Shown here piece by piece: positions 39,024 through 47,775 of a DNA stretch of 64,000 bases. This stretch comes from Rhodanobacteraceae bacterium (GTDB lineage: Bacteria > Pseudomonadota > Gammaproteobacteria > Xanthomonadales > Rhodanobacteraceae). Where the stretch lies: positions 1 through 64,000 of the forward strand of contig SCQU01000011.1 of assembly GCA_004299555.1 (NCBI GenBank), written 5' to 3'. The position numbers and the translations under genes were made by a program. The first letter of the stretch is position 1. Each line of letters opens with the position of its first letter. The notes below the pieces were generated by a model. That model was not told the DNA's origin. It worked only from the letters and a program-made list of their open reading frames with translations, and made no database searches.

Positions 39024-39113
39024 CCCCGATGTGACCGGCTTCACGGCAACGCCACGCTGGCGCGCCATACTTGGCGCCCTGCGGGTGCAGTTTTCATTGT
39101 CAGGCCTGACCCC

Positions 39114-41456
39114 ATGACACCGCTACCCACCGACCCCCACCCCGACCCGGACCAGAAGGTGGTCGACATCGCCTCGCGTACGGCCGAAGCCGACCACGGC
39201 CACGTGGGTGGCCTGCTGGTGACGGTGCGGGAGATGACGCTCAAGCAAACCGGCGCCCTGGTCAAGACCCTGCTCGACAACGTCGATGACACGCTGTTCG
39301 ACCTCGCCGAAAAGGCGGAAAGCAACGCCAGCCAGACCGAATACTTCGACGGCATGCGCGAAACCCGCAAGAAGCGGCCACGCATCGAGCGGCTGTTCGC
39401 CGATCGTGTCGCCCGCGAATTTGCCGACTTTGCGGCGGGTCGCCCGGCCACGCCCAACGAAGCCCAGCGCGCATTCTCGGCCAGCGGCGAATTGAGCCTG
39501 GTCGACGACCGCGAGCTGGAAGAATCACTGGCGGTCTCGAGCATGGTCGCCAAGGCCGAGGGCCGGCTGTCGGGCGCGCTGACCGCGCTTAACCAGCGCC
39601 TGTCGGTCCTGAGCGGTGGCCGCAGCACCACCAACGCCGGCAACCCACTGGGCCCGAACGCACTGACCGAAGCCTTTCGCGAGGCCCTGGGCGAGCTGGC
39701 CGAGGTCAACATTCGCGTGCGCCTGATCATCCTCAAGATGTTCGAGCGCTACGTCTTGAAAGCGCTGGACACCCTGTACCACGACGTCAACGTCAAGCTG
39801 GTGCAGGCGGGCGTGTTGCCGCAACTGCACCACCCGCGTGTCGTGCGGCGACACAGTGCCGCCGCCGGCAGCGCCCGCGGCGAGGCCGTTGACACGGCTG
39901 GCGCCGAGGCGGCTGTCACCGCCGAGGCCGCCGATTACGCGGCCGGCGCGACCGATGACCTGCACAACGAGCTCATGCTGCGCCTGACATCGTTGCTCGC
40001 GGCGCGGCGCCAGAGTGCAGCGCCCGAGCGCGCGTATACGGCAACCGGTGCGCCCGTCGCTTCGCTCACGCCGGCGGAGTTGCTGGGTGCGTTGACGCTG
40101 CTGCAGGGCGAGTCCAAGCCGCTGCCCTTGCAGCCGGTCGCGAGCGACAGCGTTTCCACCATCGACATGGTGCAGCACCTCAAGGACGAATTGATGGCGC
40201 AAATCCAGCGCCTCTCCGGTGCCGCGCATGCCAACGTCTCGGGCAGCGACGAGGACACCATCGACCTGGTCGGGATGCTGTTTGAATACATCCTGCAGGA
40301 TCACACCATCCCGGCGCCCATGCAGGTGCTGCTCGCGCGCCTGCAGATCCCCTACCTGAAGGTCGCCATCCTCGACCGGCGGATGTTTGCGCATACCTCG
40401 CACCCGGCGCGCCGCCTGCTCGACCAACTGGCCGACGCGGCCAAGGGCTGGTCCGAAGAGTCCGACCGTGACGGCCGGCTGTTCAACAAGATCAAGGAAA
40501 TCGTCGAGTCGCTGTTGCAGGATTTTGACGACGACGTGGGCGTGTTTGAACGCAAGCTGGCCGAGCTTGCGCAATTCGTGGAGCAAAACCGCAAGCGCGC
40601 CGAACTCGCCGAGAGCCGTGCCACCGAGGCCGCACGCGGCCGCGAACGCCTGCAAAACGCACGCCGTCGCGCGGCGCAGGACATCCTCTCGCGCATCCAC
40701 GAGCGGAATCTCCCGCCGCTCTTGCGCGGCGTGTTGACCCGCCCATGGGCCAATTACCTGGTGCTGGTCCTGCTCCGCCAGGGCCCGGAATCGGCCGAGT
40801 TTCGCGCAGGCGTGCATTTTGTGGATGACTTTGTCGCCACCGCCGAAGTACCGCACGGCGACGCGGCGCACCGGGATTACAAGGCGGCACTGCCCTCCAT
40901 CGAAAAGCACCTGCGGGAGGGACTGGCCACCGTCGCCTTCCAGGAGCCGGACATCGAGCGCTTGCTGGATGAGCTGCGGAAATTCTGGCGCCAGCAGCTG
41001 GGTGAGCCTGCGCCGGCGACCCAGGCTGCCGAACCCGCGGCCGACCCCGAGGCCGTGCTCGGAGTGACCCAGGATGCGCAGCCGGCGATCACCGATACCG
41101 TACCGGAACTGGACGATGACTTCGACCCGGATGACATGTCGGTCAACGTCGATTCGGGCTCCCTGCAGGCCGTGCGCGACCTCAAGGTCGGCGACTGGGT
41201 CGAATTCACCGACGAGGCGGGTACGCGCGAACGCGCCAAGCTGTCCTGGATCAGCCCCATCAGCGGCAAGTATCTGTTCGTCAACCGCCGCGGCCTCAAG
41301 GTGGCCGACCGCACCGCGGTGCAACTTGCCACCGAACTGCACAATGAACGTGCAATGATCCTCGAAGAAGTTCCGCTGTTTGACCGCGCCCTCGACGCCA
41401 TCGTCGATCGCCTGCGCAACGCCCAACCCTCGACCACCCCGCGGGCCGGCGCGTGA
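39114..41456 (+). CDS. DUF1631 protein with PilZ-like C-terminal part
   Basis: 780 residues, all soluble. It matches the DUF1631 family found mainly in Xanthomonadales, Pseudomonas and relatives. Helical over most of its length, with an Ala-rich linker near 240-285 and a strongly charged coil near 480-530. From about residue 688 it reads LKVGDWVEFTDEAG, AKLSWISPISGKYLFVNRRG, which has the layout of a PilZ barrel, though the RxxxR and NxSxxG c-di-GMP motifs are not exact. Function unknown. Its stop overlaps a possible GTG start of nadC, so the two are probably cotranscribed. A diguanylate cyclase gene lies 7 kb away. Confidence 0.82.
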   Translation: MTPLPTDPHPDPDQKVVDIASRTAEADHGHVGGLLVTVREMTLKQTGALVKTLLDNVDDTLFDLAEKAESNASQTEYFDGMRETRKKRPRIERLFADRVAREFADFAAGRPATPNEAQRAFSASGELSLVDDRELEESLAVSSMVAKAEGRLSGALTALNQRLSVLSGGRSTTNAGNPLGPNALTEAFREALGELAEVNIRVRLIILKMFERYVLKALDTLYHDVNVKLVQAGVLPQLHHPRVVRRHSAAAGSARGEAVDTAGAEAAVTAEAADYAAGATDDLHNELMLRLTSLLAARRQSAAPERAYTATGAPVASLTPAELLGALTLLQGESKPLPLQPVASDSVSTIDMVQHLKDELMAQIQRLSGAAHANVSGSDEDTIDLVGMLFEYILQDHTIPAPMQVLLARLQIPYLKVAILDRRMFAHTSHPARRLLDQLADAAKGWSEESDRDGRLFNKIKEIVESLLQDFDDDVGVFERKLAELAQFVEQNRKRAELAESRATEAARGRERLQNARRRAAQDILSRIHERNLPPLLRGVLTRPWANYLVLVLLRQGPESAEFRAGVHFVDDFVATAEVPHGDAAHRDYKAALPSIEKHLREGLATVAFQEPDIERLLDELRKFWRQQLGEPAPATQAAEPAADPEAVLGVTQDAQPAITDTVPELDDDFDPDDMSVNVDSGSLQAVRDLKVGDWVEFTDEAGTRERAKLSWISPISGKYLFVNRRGLKVADRTAVQLATELHNERAMILEEVPLFDRALDAIVDRLRNAQPSTTPRAGA

Positions 41457-41482
41457 GGGGTGGCGCCGGGCCGCAGAAGGTG

Positions 41483-42316
41483 ATGCCGCCGGCCGCCACC
41501 ATCCGGGCCGACGTCGCGCGCGCGTTGGCCGAAGACATCGGCAGCGGCGATGTGACGGCCGCGCTGATCAACGCGACTGCCCGCGCCCGCGCCCGCATCG
41601 TGTGCCGCGAAGCCGCCGTTCTCGCGGGCACGCCATGGGCTAATGAGTGCTTCCGGCAGCTCGACCCGGCCGTGCAAATCCACTGGCACTACGCCGACGG
41701 CGATGCGGTACCAGCCGCTGCGGTGCTGTGCGAGGTTGAAGGCAATGCGCGGGCGCTAGTCGCCGGCGAGCGCAATGCGCTCAACTTCCTGCAGACCTTG
41801 TCCGGTACCGCCACCACCACCCGGCACTACGTGGATGCCGTGGCTGGCACCCGCAGCAAAATCCTCGACACCCGCAAAACCCTGCCGGGCCTGCGCGCGG
41901 CCCAAAAGTACGCGGTGCGCTGTGGCGGCGGCCACAACCATCGGATGGGACTGTTTGACGCCATCCTGATCAAGGAAAACCACGTCGCCGCCGCAGGCGG
42001 CATCGCCAACGCGATCCACGCCGCGCGCAGCGCGCACCCCGAGGTGTTGCTGGTGTGCGAAGTCGAATCACTGGCCGAGTTGCGTGCCGCCATCGACGCG
42101 GGCGCGGACCGCGTGCTGCTGGATGAATTCAGCGACGCCATGCTGCGCGACGCGGTAACGCTGGCCGCCGGCCGTGTACCGCTGGAAGTATCCGGCAGCG
42201 TGAACCTCGAACGCATTCGTGCCATCGCCGCCACCGGCGTCGACTGCATCTCGATCGGTGCATTGACCAAGCACGTGCGTGCCATCGACCTCTCCATGCG
42301 GTTTGAAGGCAACTAG
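41483..42316 (+). CDS. nadC: Nicotinate-nucleotide pyrophosphorylase
   Basis: 277 residues from 41483. Quinolinate plus PRPP gives nicotinate mononucleotide and CO2 in NAD synthesis. Signature segments: EDIGSGDVTAALI, ERNALNFLQTLSGTAT, ILDTRKTLPGLRAAQKYAVRCGGGHNHRMGLFDAILIKENH (several binding residues), EVSGSVNLERIRAIAATGVDCISIGALTK. The start at 41483 has AAGG close ahead; a GTG at 41453 would add ten residues. Quinolinate can also arise from 3-hydroxyanthranilate, the same branch point that feeds the 2-aminomuconate enzymes in this window. Confidence 0.96.
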   Translation: MPPAATIRADVARALAEDIGSGDVTAALINATARARARIVCREAAVLAGTPWANECFRQLDPAVQIHWHYADGDAVPAAAVLCEVEGNARALVAGERNALNFLQTLSGTATTTRHYVDAVAGTRSKILDTRKTLPGLRAAQKYAVRCGGGHNHRMGLFDAILIKENHVAAAGGIANAIHAARSAHPEVLLVCEVESLAELRAAIDAGADRVLLDEFSDAMLRDAVTLAAGRVPLEVSGSVNLERIRAIAATGVDCISIGALTKHVRAIDLSMRFEGN

Positions 42317-42445
42317 CTCCACACGGTTTGGCACGGCGCCCGGGTCCAACGCTGACGCCATCGGGCGGCGCCTCCAGGTCCGCCGCAGCCAGCCGCAGGC
42401 GCAGGTGCAATAAACTTGGGTGTCCGTTCCTGGCGCGCATCCAAC

Positions 42446-43897
42446 ATGGCCGATCACACCGCAACACCCGACTTGGCAAATCTGGACCTGCCACCCGCGC
42501 AGCTGCAGGCCCTCGGCGAGGCCGTCGTGCGCCGCGTCACGGCCCACCTTGCGGCGCTGCCGGACATGCCATCGTGCGGTGATTTCGCGGGCATCAAGGA
42601 TCTCTGCCGCGGCATGCGCGAGGACGTACCCGAAGACGGCGCGTCCATCGAATCGTTGCTCGAACCCCTGTTCAGTGAATGGATTCCGCGCTCGTTTGGC
42701 ACGGCCGGTCCCGGCTATCTTGCCTACATCCCGGGCGGCGGCGTGTACCCGGCGGCGCTGGCCGACTTCATCAGCGCCGCGGTCAACCGCTACACCGGCA
42801 TCTGGGACGCAGCCCCCGCCCTGGTACAGCTGGAGGCCAACGCACTCGACTGGCTGCGCGGGTGGATGCAGTTCCCACGCACGGCACGCGGCCTGTTCAC
42901 CACCGGCGGGTCGATGGCGATGTTCAATGCCATCGCCTGCGCGCGTGAAAAGCTGGTCGGCACCGACATCCGCCGCGGCACCTTGTACGTCTCATCGCAA
43001 ACCCACCACTCCGTCGTCAAGGCGGCGCGGCTGGCCGGCATCGCCCACGACCGCGTGCGCGTCATCGATGTTGACCAGGCCTTCCGCATGCGCGTCGACG
43101 CACTTGGACGCGCGATTGCCGCCGACCGGGCCGCGGGTCTCACGCCGTTCATGGTGTTCTCGACCGCCGGCACCACCAACACCGGCGCGGTCGATCCGAT
43201 CGAGGCCATCGCAGACCTCGCCGCCCATGCCGGCATCTGGCACCACGTCGATGGCGCCTACGGCGGATTCTTCCACATGGTGCCCGCGCTCCGGCCACTG
43301 CTCCGTGGCCTGCCGCGTGCCGATTCACTGACGCTCGATCCACACAAGGGGCTGTTCCTGCCCTACGGTACGGGTGCGCTGCTGGTGCGCAACGGCGAGG
43401 ACTTGCGCGCGCTGCACGCTTCCACGGCCGGGTACCTGCCCGACAACCAGCTCGAATTTTACGATCCGGCGCAATACGGACCCGACCTGTCACGTGGCTT
43501 CCCCGGCCTGCGCGTGTGGCTGACATTGAAGTTTTTTGGCGCGGCCCGTTACCGCGCGGCACTGGGCGAGAAGCGCGAGCTGGCGGTATGGGCAGCAAAC
43601 GAACTTGCCCGTATCCCCGGCATCGTCGTGGACGCGCCGCCGCAACTCTCGCTGTTCGCCTTCCACCTTGCCAACCACGCGCTGGCCACGCAGGACGCCC
43701 AAAACGCGGCGACCCGCGCACTGATGCAGCATGTCACCGCACGCGGCAAGAGCATGCTGACCGGCGCCCAGGTTGGCGGGCGTTACCTTGGCCGCGTGTG
43801 CGTCCTGAGCTTCCGCACGCGCCGCCGCGACATGGAAACCTGCGTGCAGCACATCGCGGAGGAAACCCGCGCGCTGCTGGCCGAAGCCGCCGCGTAG
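42446..43897 (+). CDS. Group II PLP-dependent amino-acid decarboxylase
   Basis: 483 residues, of the aromatic-L-amino-acid/glutamate decarboxylase superfamily. The PLP lysine lies in LTLDPHKGLFLPYGTG, the cofactor pocket has TTGGSMAMFNAI and SSQTHHSVVKAARLAGI, and HVDGAYGGFFHM holds the Asp that contacts the PLP nitrogen. Substrate could be an aromatic amino acid, aspartate or another; sequence by eye cannot separate them. The start at 42446 removes ten residues of a longer reading. Convergent with the redoxin gene, 38 bases away. Confidence 0.88.
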   Translation: MADHTATPDLANLDLPPAQLQALGEAVVRRVTAHLAALPDMPSCGDFAGIKDLCRGMREDVPEDGASIESLLEPLFSEWIPRSFGTAGPGYLAYIPGGGVYPAALADFISAAVNRYTGIWDAAPALVQLEANALDWLRGWMQFPRTARGLFTTGGSMAMFNAIACAREKLVGTDIRRGTLYVSSQTHHSVVKAARLAGIAHDRVRVIDVDQAFRMRVDALGRAIAADRAAGLTPFMVFSTAGTTNTGAVDPIEAIADLAAHAGIWHHVDGAYGGFFHMVPALRPLLRGLPRADSLTLDPHKGLFLPYGTGALLVRNGEDLRALHASTAGYLPDNQLEFYDPAQYGPDLSRGFPGLRVWLTLKFFGAARYRAALGEKRELAVWAANELARIPGIVVDAPPQLSLFAFHLANHALATQDAQNAATRALMQHVTARGKSMLTGAQVGGRYLGRVCVLSFRTRRRDMETCVQHIAEETRALLAEAAA

Positions 43898-43935
43898 GCA
43901 CGCCGACAGGCCCGCGCGCCCCAACCCGGACGGCT

Positions 43936-44484
43936 CTAGCCGATGGCACAGCCCGCGGGGCCGCAGCTACCCGCCGCGGTGGCGCCCACGGCCGTGAAGC
44001 CACGATCCGCCGGCCCGGCCTCGGCCAGCAACCTGCCAATGTCGGCGCCCAGCTGCAGGTCATCGATCGTGCCAAACACCTGCCGCCGCAGCCGGCCTTC
44101 CGCGTCGATCAATACCGTCGTCGGTGTGCCTTGCATCTGATAGGCCCGCATCGTGCGCGGGATCGGATCACCATCTGGCCCCGGCGCGTCGATGCCGACC
44201 GGAAAGGCGATGCGGTATTCGTACAGGAACGCCGCCAAGGCCTCGGCCCCCATGACGGCGTGATGTTCGAACACCGTGTGCAGGCCCACAACCACCAGCG
44301 GCGCCCCGGCAAACACCTGGGCCGCCCGTTTGGCTTGCGGCAGCGCGGTCGCAACACATCCGGGACACAGCATCTGGAACGCGTGCAGCAACACTACCTT
44401 GCCGCGCAGGTCCGCAAGCTCAAGCGGCTTGGCCGTATTCAGCCAGGCGGTGGTTTGCCACGCCGGCGCCATTTGCATGGTCAT
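43936..44484 (-). CDS. TlpA-like thioredoxin-fold protein with extra C-terminal cysteines
   Basis: 182 residues. Thioredoxin fold of the TlpA/AhpC type: LRGKVVLLHAFQMLCPGCV has Cys40 and Cys43 as a CPGC redox pair, PTTVLIDAEG is the cis-Pro region. No signal peptide, so cytoplasmic, unlike typical TlpA. The tail SCGPAGCAIG carries a second pair, Cys174 and Cys179, only three residues from the end, which could relay or bind a metal. A GGAG 9 bases ahead favours the start at 44484 over one five codons upstream. Target unknown. Confidence 0.8.
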   Translation of the reverse strand: MTMQMAPAWQTTAWLNTAKPLELADLRGKVVLLHAFQMLCPGCVATALPQAKRAAQVFAGAPLVVVGLHTVFEHHAVMGAEALAAFLYEYRIAFPVGIDAPGPDGDPIPRTMRAYQMQGTPTTVLIDAEGRLRRQVFGTIDDLQLGADIGRLLAEAGPADRGFTAVGATAAGSCGPAGCAIG

Positions 44485-44726
44485 GACTTCACACTCCATT
44501 CTCGATCAGGCATCTGTACGCCGCACAACGCTGCAGACTGCCTCACGTCTTGGCGGCGATCGCGGCGGCGCCGCCGCAACCGCGCGCTGCGTGCACACGC
44601 ACGGCGCGCTTGCCGCCAGCGGAATTTTTTGGGTATCCGGATTCCAGTGTGGAACCGGGGTCGAGCGGGCGCGGCGGTCTCCGTTTTGAAAACCGGATTC
44701 TGGTGCAGGCTTTGGCTCGCCAGTGG

Positions 44727-45128
44727 TCAAACCGCCCGTACGCTGCTTGCCATCGCGCGGCGTGCGGCTTCGGCCAGGAACCCGCTGCGTGTGGCACCGT
44801 GCATGCGCGCGTAATCGTCGATACGCTGCACGAGGTTTTCCGGAAGCGACACGTTCAGCCGCACCGCACGCGGATTCACACGCGCCACGTCGATGTCCAC
44901 AAGCAACCATTGGCCGCCCATATACGCCCGGCCGCGAGGCAACGCATCGGGGGCGGTGGGGGCCGGCACATCCATCGACTCCCCTTCAAAGTACACTTCC
45001 ACTGCCTCTTGCACCGCAGCCGGCAAATCGTCTAGCGCGTCGGCGGCTGCAAAGCAGCCGGGGAAGTCCGGCAGAGTCGCGCCCCAGGCACTGTGTTTGT
45101 CCTTGTGAATGTAGGCGGGGTAGATCAT
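44727..45128 (-). CDS. hicB: HicB-type antitoxin
   Basis: 133 residues. The N-terminal HicB domain (MIYPAYIHKDKHSAWGATLPDFPGCFAAADAL...LPAAVQEAVEVYFEGE) is a degenerate RNase-H-like fold that covers the toxin. The C-terminal VRLNVSLPENLVQRIDDYARMHGATRSGFLAEAARRAM is a ribbon-helix-helix DNA-binding domain, so it probably represses its own promoter. The ATG at 45128 overlaps the hicA stop (ATGA). Toxin-first order is normal for hicAB. Confidence 0.93.
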   Translation of the reverse strand: MIYPAYIHKDKHSAWGATLPDFPGCFAAADALDDLPAAVQEAVEVYFEGESMDVPAPTAPDALPRGRAYMGGQWLLVDIDVARVNPRAVRLNVSLPENLVQRIDDYARMHGATRSGFLAEAARRAMASSVRAV

Positions 45129-45319
45129 CGGTTCCTCCAAGGCCAGCCGGCCTGTCGAAAGATGTTGCGTGCGGTGCCTTGCGGCAGAACGCGTTTCGGG
45201 TGCGGCACCGCCACGTGTCCTGGCTTATCCGGGTGCCTGAACTTGTAATGCGAGCCGGCCACGTGGACTTCCAGCCAGCCTTCCTTTTTCAGTCTACGGA
45301 TGATGGCCTGGCTGTCCAC
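45125..45319 (-). CDS. hicA: HicA-type mRNA interferase toxin
   Basis: 64 residues from a GTG start. One double-stranded-RNA-binding-like domain: SQAIIRRLKKEGWLEVHVAGSHYKFRHPDKPGHVAVPHPKRVLPQGTARNIFRQAGW. The catalytic His is in GSHYKF. It cuts mRNA when not held by HicB. A possible ATG just upstream at 45327 is out of frame. The gene looks intact, so the pair is probably active. Confidence 0.92.
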   Translation of the reverse strand: MDSQAIIRRLKKEGWLEVHVAGSHYKFRHPDKPGHVAVPHPKRVLPQGTARNIFRQAGWPWRNR

Positions 45320-45325
45320 TTATCC

Positions 45326-45352
45326 ATTATACACACGACTACACAATTATAC
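45326..45352 (-). promoter_or_regulatory. Two TATAAT boxes 20 bp apart ahead of hicA
   Basis: On the minus strand GTATAAT occurs twice (45352-45346 and 45332-45326), exactly 20 bases, about two helical turns, apart. The distal box would start transcription near 45339. The proximal one is only about 7 bases before the GTG, so a transcript from it would have almost no leader. The pair could also be a direct-repeat operator for the RHH domain of HicB. No good -35 is present. Confidence 0.5.
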
Positions 45353-45510
45353 ATCAAGCACGCCAGAGAAAGCCGCAACGGGTGGGTCACCGCGAGATCC
45401 AATCCCACGCTGAAATCCAGATACCCAATTTTTTCAACCCGCGCGGTGCCAGCCGGCGGCCACTCGCCACCCATGCAAACCTGACCGGGTCCATCGCGGC
45501 GCACGAGCCA

Positions 45511-46374
45511 TCACGCCGGCCCGGCCGCTTGCAAGTGCGCCAGCGCGGCGTCGATGTCGGCCGCGGAGTGGCGTTCCGGCAAGACGCCCGTCGTATTGAC
45601 GATGCGTCCGCGCTGCACCGCGGGCCGCGCGGCGACCGCGTCGGACCAGCGGCGAAGGTGGTGATACTCGCTGGCCGCCAGGAATTCAGCCGCGTGATAA
45701 ACCTCGTTGCGCAACACGCCGCCGTACCAGGGCCAGATGGCAATGTCGGCAATCGTGTAGGCGTCACCGGCGACGTACTCGTGTTCGGCGAGACGCCTGT
45801 CCAAGACATCCAGTTGCCGCTTGGTTTCCATCGCAAAACGATTGATCGCGTACTCGATCTTGCTGGGCGCATACGCATAGAAATGCCCGAAGCCGCCACC
45901 GAGAAACGGCGCGGCACCCACCTGCCAGAACAACCAGGACAGGCATTCCGCACGCTCGGGCTGCTTGGTTGGCAGCAACGCGCCAAACTTTTCCGCAAGA
46001 TAGACGAGGATCGAACCCGATTCGAACACGCGGACAGGCTTCACACCCCTGCGGTCGACCAACGCGGGAATCTTTGAGTTCGGATTGATCTCGACAAAGC
46101 CGCTGGAAAACTGGTCGCCTTCGCCGATCCGGATCAGCCACGCATCGTACTCGGCGCCTGCATGGCCTGCGGCCAGCAGCTCTTCCAGCATGATGGCCGC
46201 TTTTTGCCCATTGGGCGTACCCTGCGAGTAGAGCTGCAACGGCTGCTTGCCAACCGGCAATACCTTCTCGTGCGTCGGTCCGGCGACCGGCCGGTTGATG
46301 TTGGCAAACTTGCCGCCACTGGGCTTGTTCCAGACCCAAACCCTGGGCGGAACGTATGCGGATGCATCGTTCAT
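45511..46374 (-). CDS. yghU: Glutathione-dependent disulfide-bond oxidoreductase YghU
   Basis: 287 residues, within one of the E. coli protein. Very close by eye: VWNKPSGGKFANINRPVAGPTHEK, YSQGTPNGQKAAIMLEELLA, EYDAWLIRIGEGDQFSSGFVEINPNSKIPAL, RVFESGSILVYLAEKFG, GAAPFLGGGFGHFYAYAPSKIEYAINRF. Nu-class glutathione transferase fold; reduces disulfides or peroxides with glutathione. The start at 46374 gives the family N-terminus. MAPEG lies upstream on the same strand, 110 bases apart. Confidence 0.95.
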   Translation of the reverse strand: MNDASAYVPPRVWVWNKPSGGKFANINRPVAGPTHEKVLPVGKQPLQLYSQGTPNGQKAAIMLEELLAAGHAGAEYDAWLIRIGEGDQFSSGFVEINPNSKIPALVDRRGVKPVRVFESGSILVYLAEKFGALLPTKQPERAECLSWLFWQVGAAPFLGGGFGHFYAYAPSKIEYAINRFAMETKRQLDVLDRRLAEHEYVAGDAYTIADIAIWPWYGGVLRNEVYHAAEFLAASEYHHLRRWSDAVAARPAVQRGRIVNTTGVLPERHSAADIDAALAHLQAAGPA

Positions 46375-46483
46375 GCAGCATTCCTCGCGTCGAGCGCGCG
46401 GCGACCGTGCCACGCATCAACCTTTCCTAATGCTGCTGCCGGCGCGGGTTTTCAAGCCCGCGGCGCGCTCCACCCCCGCGCGG

Positions 46484-46888
46484 CTACGTCCCGAAGGACC
46501 GCACCACACCAAAGATCGCGAGCGCGATCAACAGCACCAACGCCAGCAACGCCAGAATGAACGGCCGGCCGCGACTGGCTGGATCGCGCTGATATGCCGA
46601 CACATACCACGCGCGCCCCGCCAGCCAGGTCAATCCGAGCACGCCGGCCCAATTGGGGTTGCCCAGCCGCGCGGCGAGCCAGAACGCGGGCAGGAAGATC
46701 ACCGCGTGTTCCAGGGTATTCATCTGCACCCGGTACGCGCGTTCAAACAGCGGATGACCGCTGGTCGCCGGCGCCTTAATGCCGTATTTGTGACGCGCGC
46801 GCCCGGTCAACAACGTGACCAGCAACAACAGCAGCACCGTCAGCAACACCACCAGGTCAGGCAAATGCGACACCGTATTTTCCTTCAC
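46484..46888 (-). CDS. MAPEG-family membrane protein
   Basis: 134 residues with four membrane helices. The motif FERAYRVQMNTLEHAVIFLP (about 48-67) is the glutathione-site signature of MAPEG proteins, the family of microsomal glutathione transferase and leukotriene C4 synthase. Bacterial members probably detoxify hydrophobic electrophiles with glutathione, but most are untested. It lies 48 bases after the methyltransferase gene on the same strand. Confidence 0.88.
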   Translation of the reverse strand: MKENTVSHLPDLVVLLTVLLLLLVTLLTGRARHKYGIKAPATSGHPLFERAYRVQMNTLEHAVIFLPAFWLAARLGNPNWAGVLGLTWLAGRAWYVSAYQRDPASRGRPFILALLALVLLIALAIFGVVRSFGT

Positions 46889-46936
46889 GGATGCACGGGA
46901 AACCGGCGGCCGGCCGCGGTCAGCCGGGTCCGCGGT

Positions 46937-47584
46937 TCAGGCCCGCGCCTTGCGGGCGACCACGAGGAAGATCGGGTAAGCGTGCGTGCTGCCATCGTCG
47001 CGTTCCTTGCGCACCGTGAACGCGGTCGAGAACTGGATGTCGGTGAACCCCGCGGCGCGCAACCATTTGCCAAACGTGGCGCGATCAAATCCGTGGTGCG
47101 CGACGCCCTTGACGTCCGCGCCGTGAAAGCCGCCATCCTCGGCGTCGAGATCGGCCAGCGCGACGCGGCCATCCGCGGTCAGACGCAGCGCCAGCGCCCT
47201 GAGCAGCCCCGGGACGTCTTCGACGTGATGCAGCGTCATCGAGCTGTAGATGATGTCGAACGGCCCGCCCGGCAACTGCGCGGGCACCGACCCTTCAACA
47301 ATCTCGACCTGGGTCAGGTGCTTGCGTTCGCACTTGTCCCGCAACACCGCGAGCATGCCGGCCGAACCGTCCATCACCGTCACCTGCGCCAAGCTGGGCG
47401 CCATGAGCAGCGTGACGAGGCCGGTGCCGGCACCAAATTCCAGTGCCCGTTCCTGCCCCGTCGGATTGAGCGCCGTACGCATGGCCCGCGCCACCTTTTG
47501 TGCCATCAACACGCGCCTGGGGTCGCTGTCCCATTCCGGCGCGACGCCGTTGAAGCGCTCGACATTGGCTTGCTGGGTATCCAC
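46937..47584 (-). CDS. Class I SAM-dependent methyltransferase
   Basis: 215 residues. The SAM-binding motif I is LEFGAGTGLVTLLM (residues 48-61), with VTVMDGSAGML as motif II and FDIIYSSMTLHHVEDVPGLLRAL as motif IV/V. The C-terminal half fits UbiE-like small-molecule methyltransferases. Substrate unknown. ATG at 47584. It may form a short operon with MAPEG. Confidence 0.87.
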   Translation of the reverse strand: MDTQQANVERFNGVAPEWDSDPRRVLMAQKVARAMRTALNPTGQERALEFGAGTGLVTLLMAPSLAQVTVMDGSAGMLAVLRDKCERKHLTQVEIVEGSVPAQLPGGPFDIIYSSMTLHHVEDVPGLLRALALRLTADGRVALADLDAEDGGFHGADVKGVAHHGFDRATFGKWLRAAGFTDIQFSTAFTVRKERDDGSTHAYPIFLVVARKARA

Positions 47585-47775
47585 TGTTCGGCTCCGCGAT
47601 TGACGCTTCCCACCTTACGCCGATGCGGGCGGCCCGTGGTTGCATCAGGTCAAGGATTGGCGCCCGCGCACGCCTGCCACACACGGACGCGGCGTGCCCT
47701 GACGCCGGCCCTTGCAGGCGTGGCGGATCGGGCGCAAAGTCCAGTGCTCGTCCGCAACCACCGGTTCAAACCGCC

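Noticed and set aside
41453-41482. GTG start for nadC overlapping the DUF1631 stop
   Set aside because: No ribosome site, and the added ten residues lack family character; the ATG at 41483 is better, though not certain.
45990-46030. TTCGAATC-like sequence suggesting a tRNA T-arm
   Set aside because: It lies inside the yghU coding frame and no cloverleaf can be built around it.
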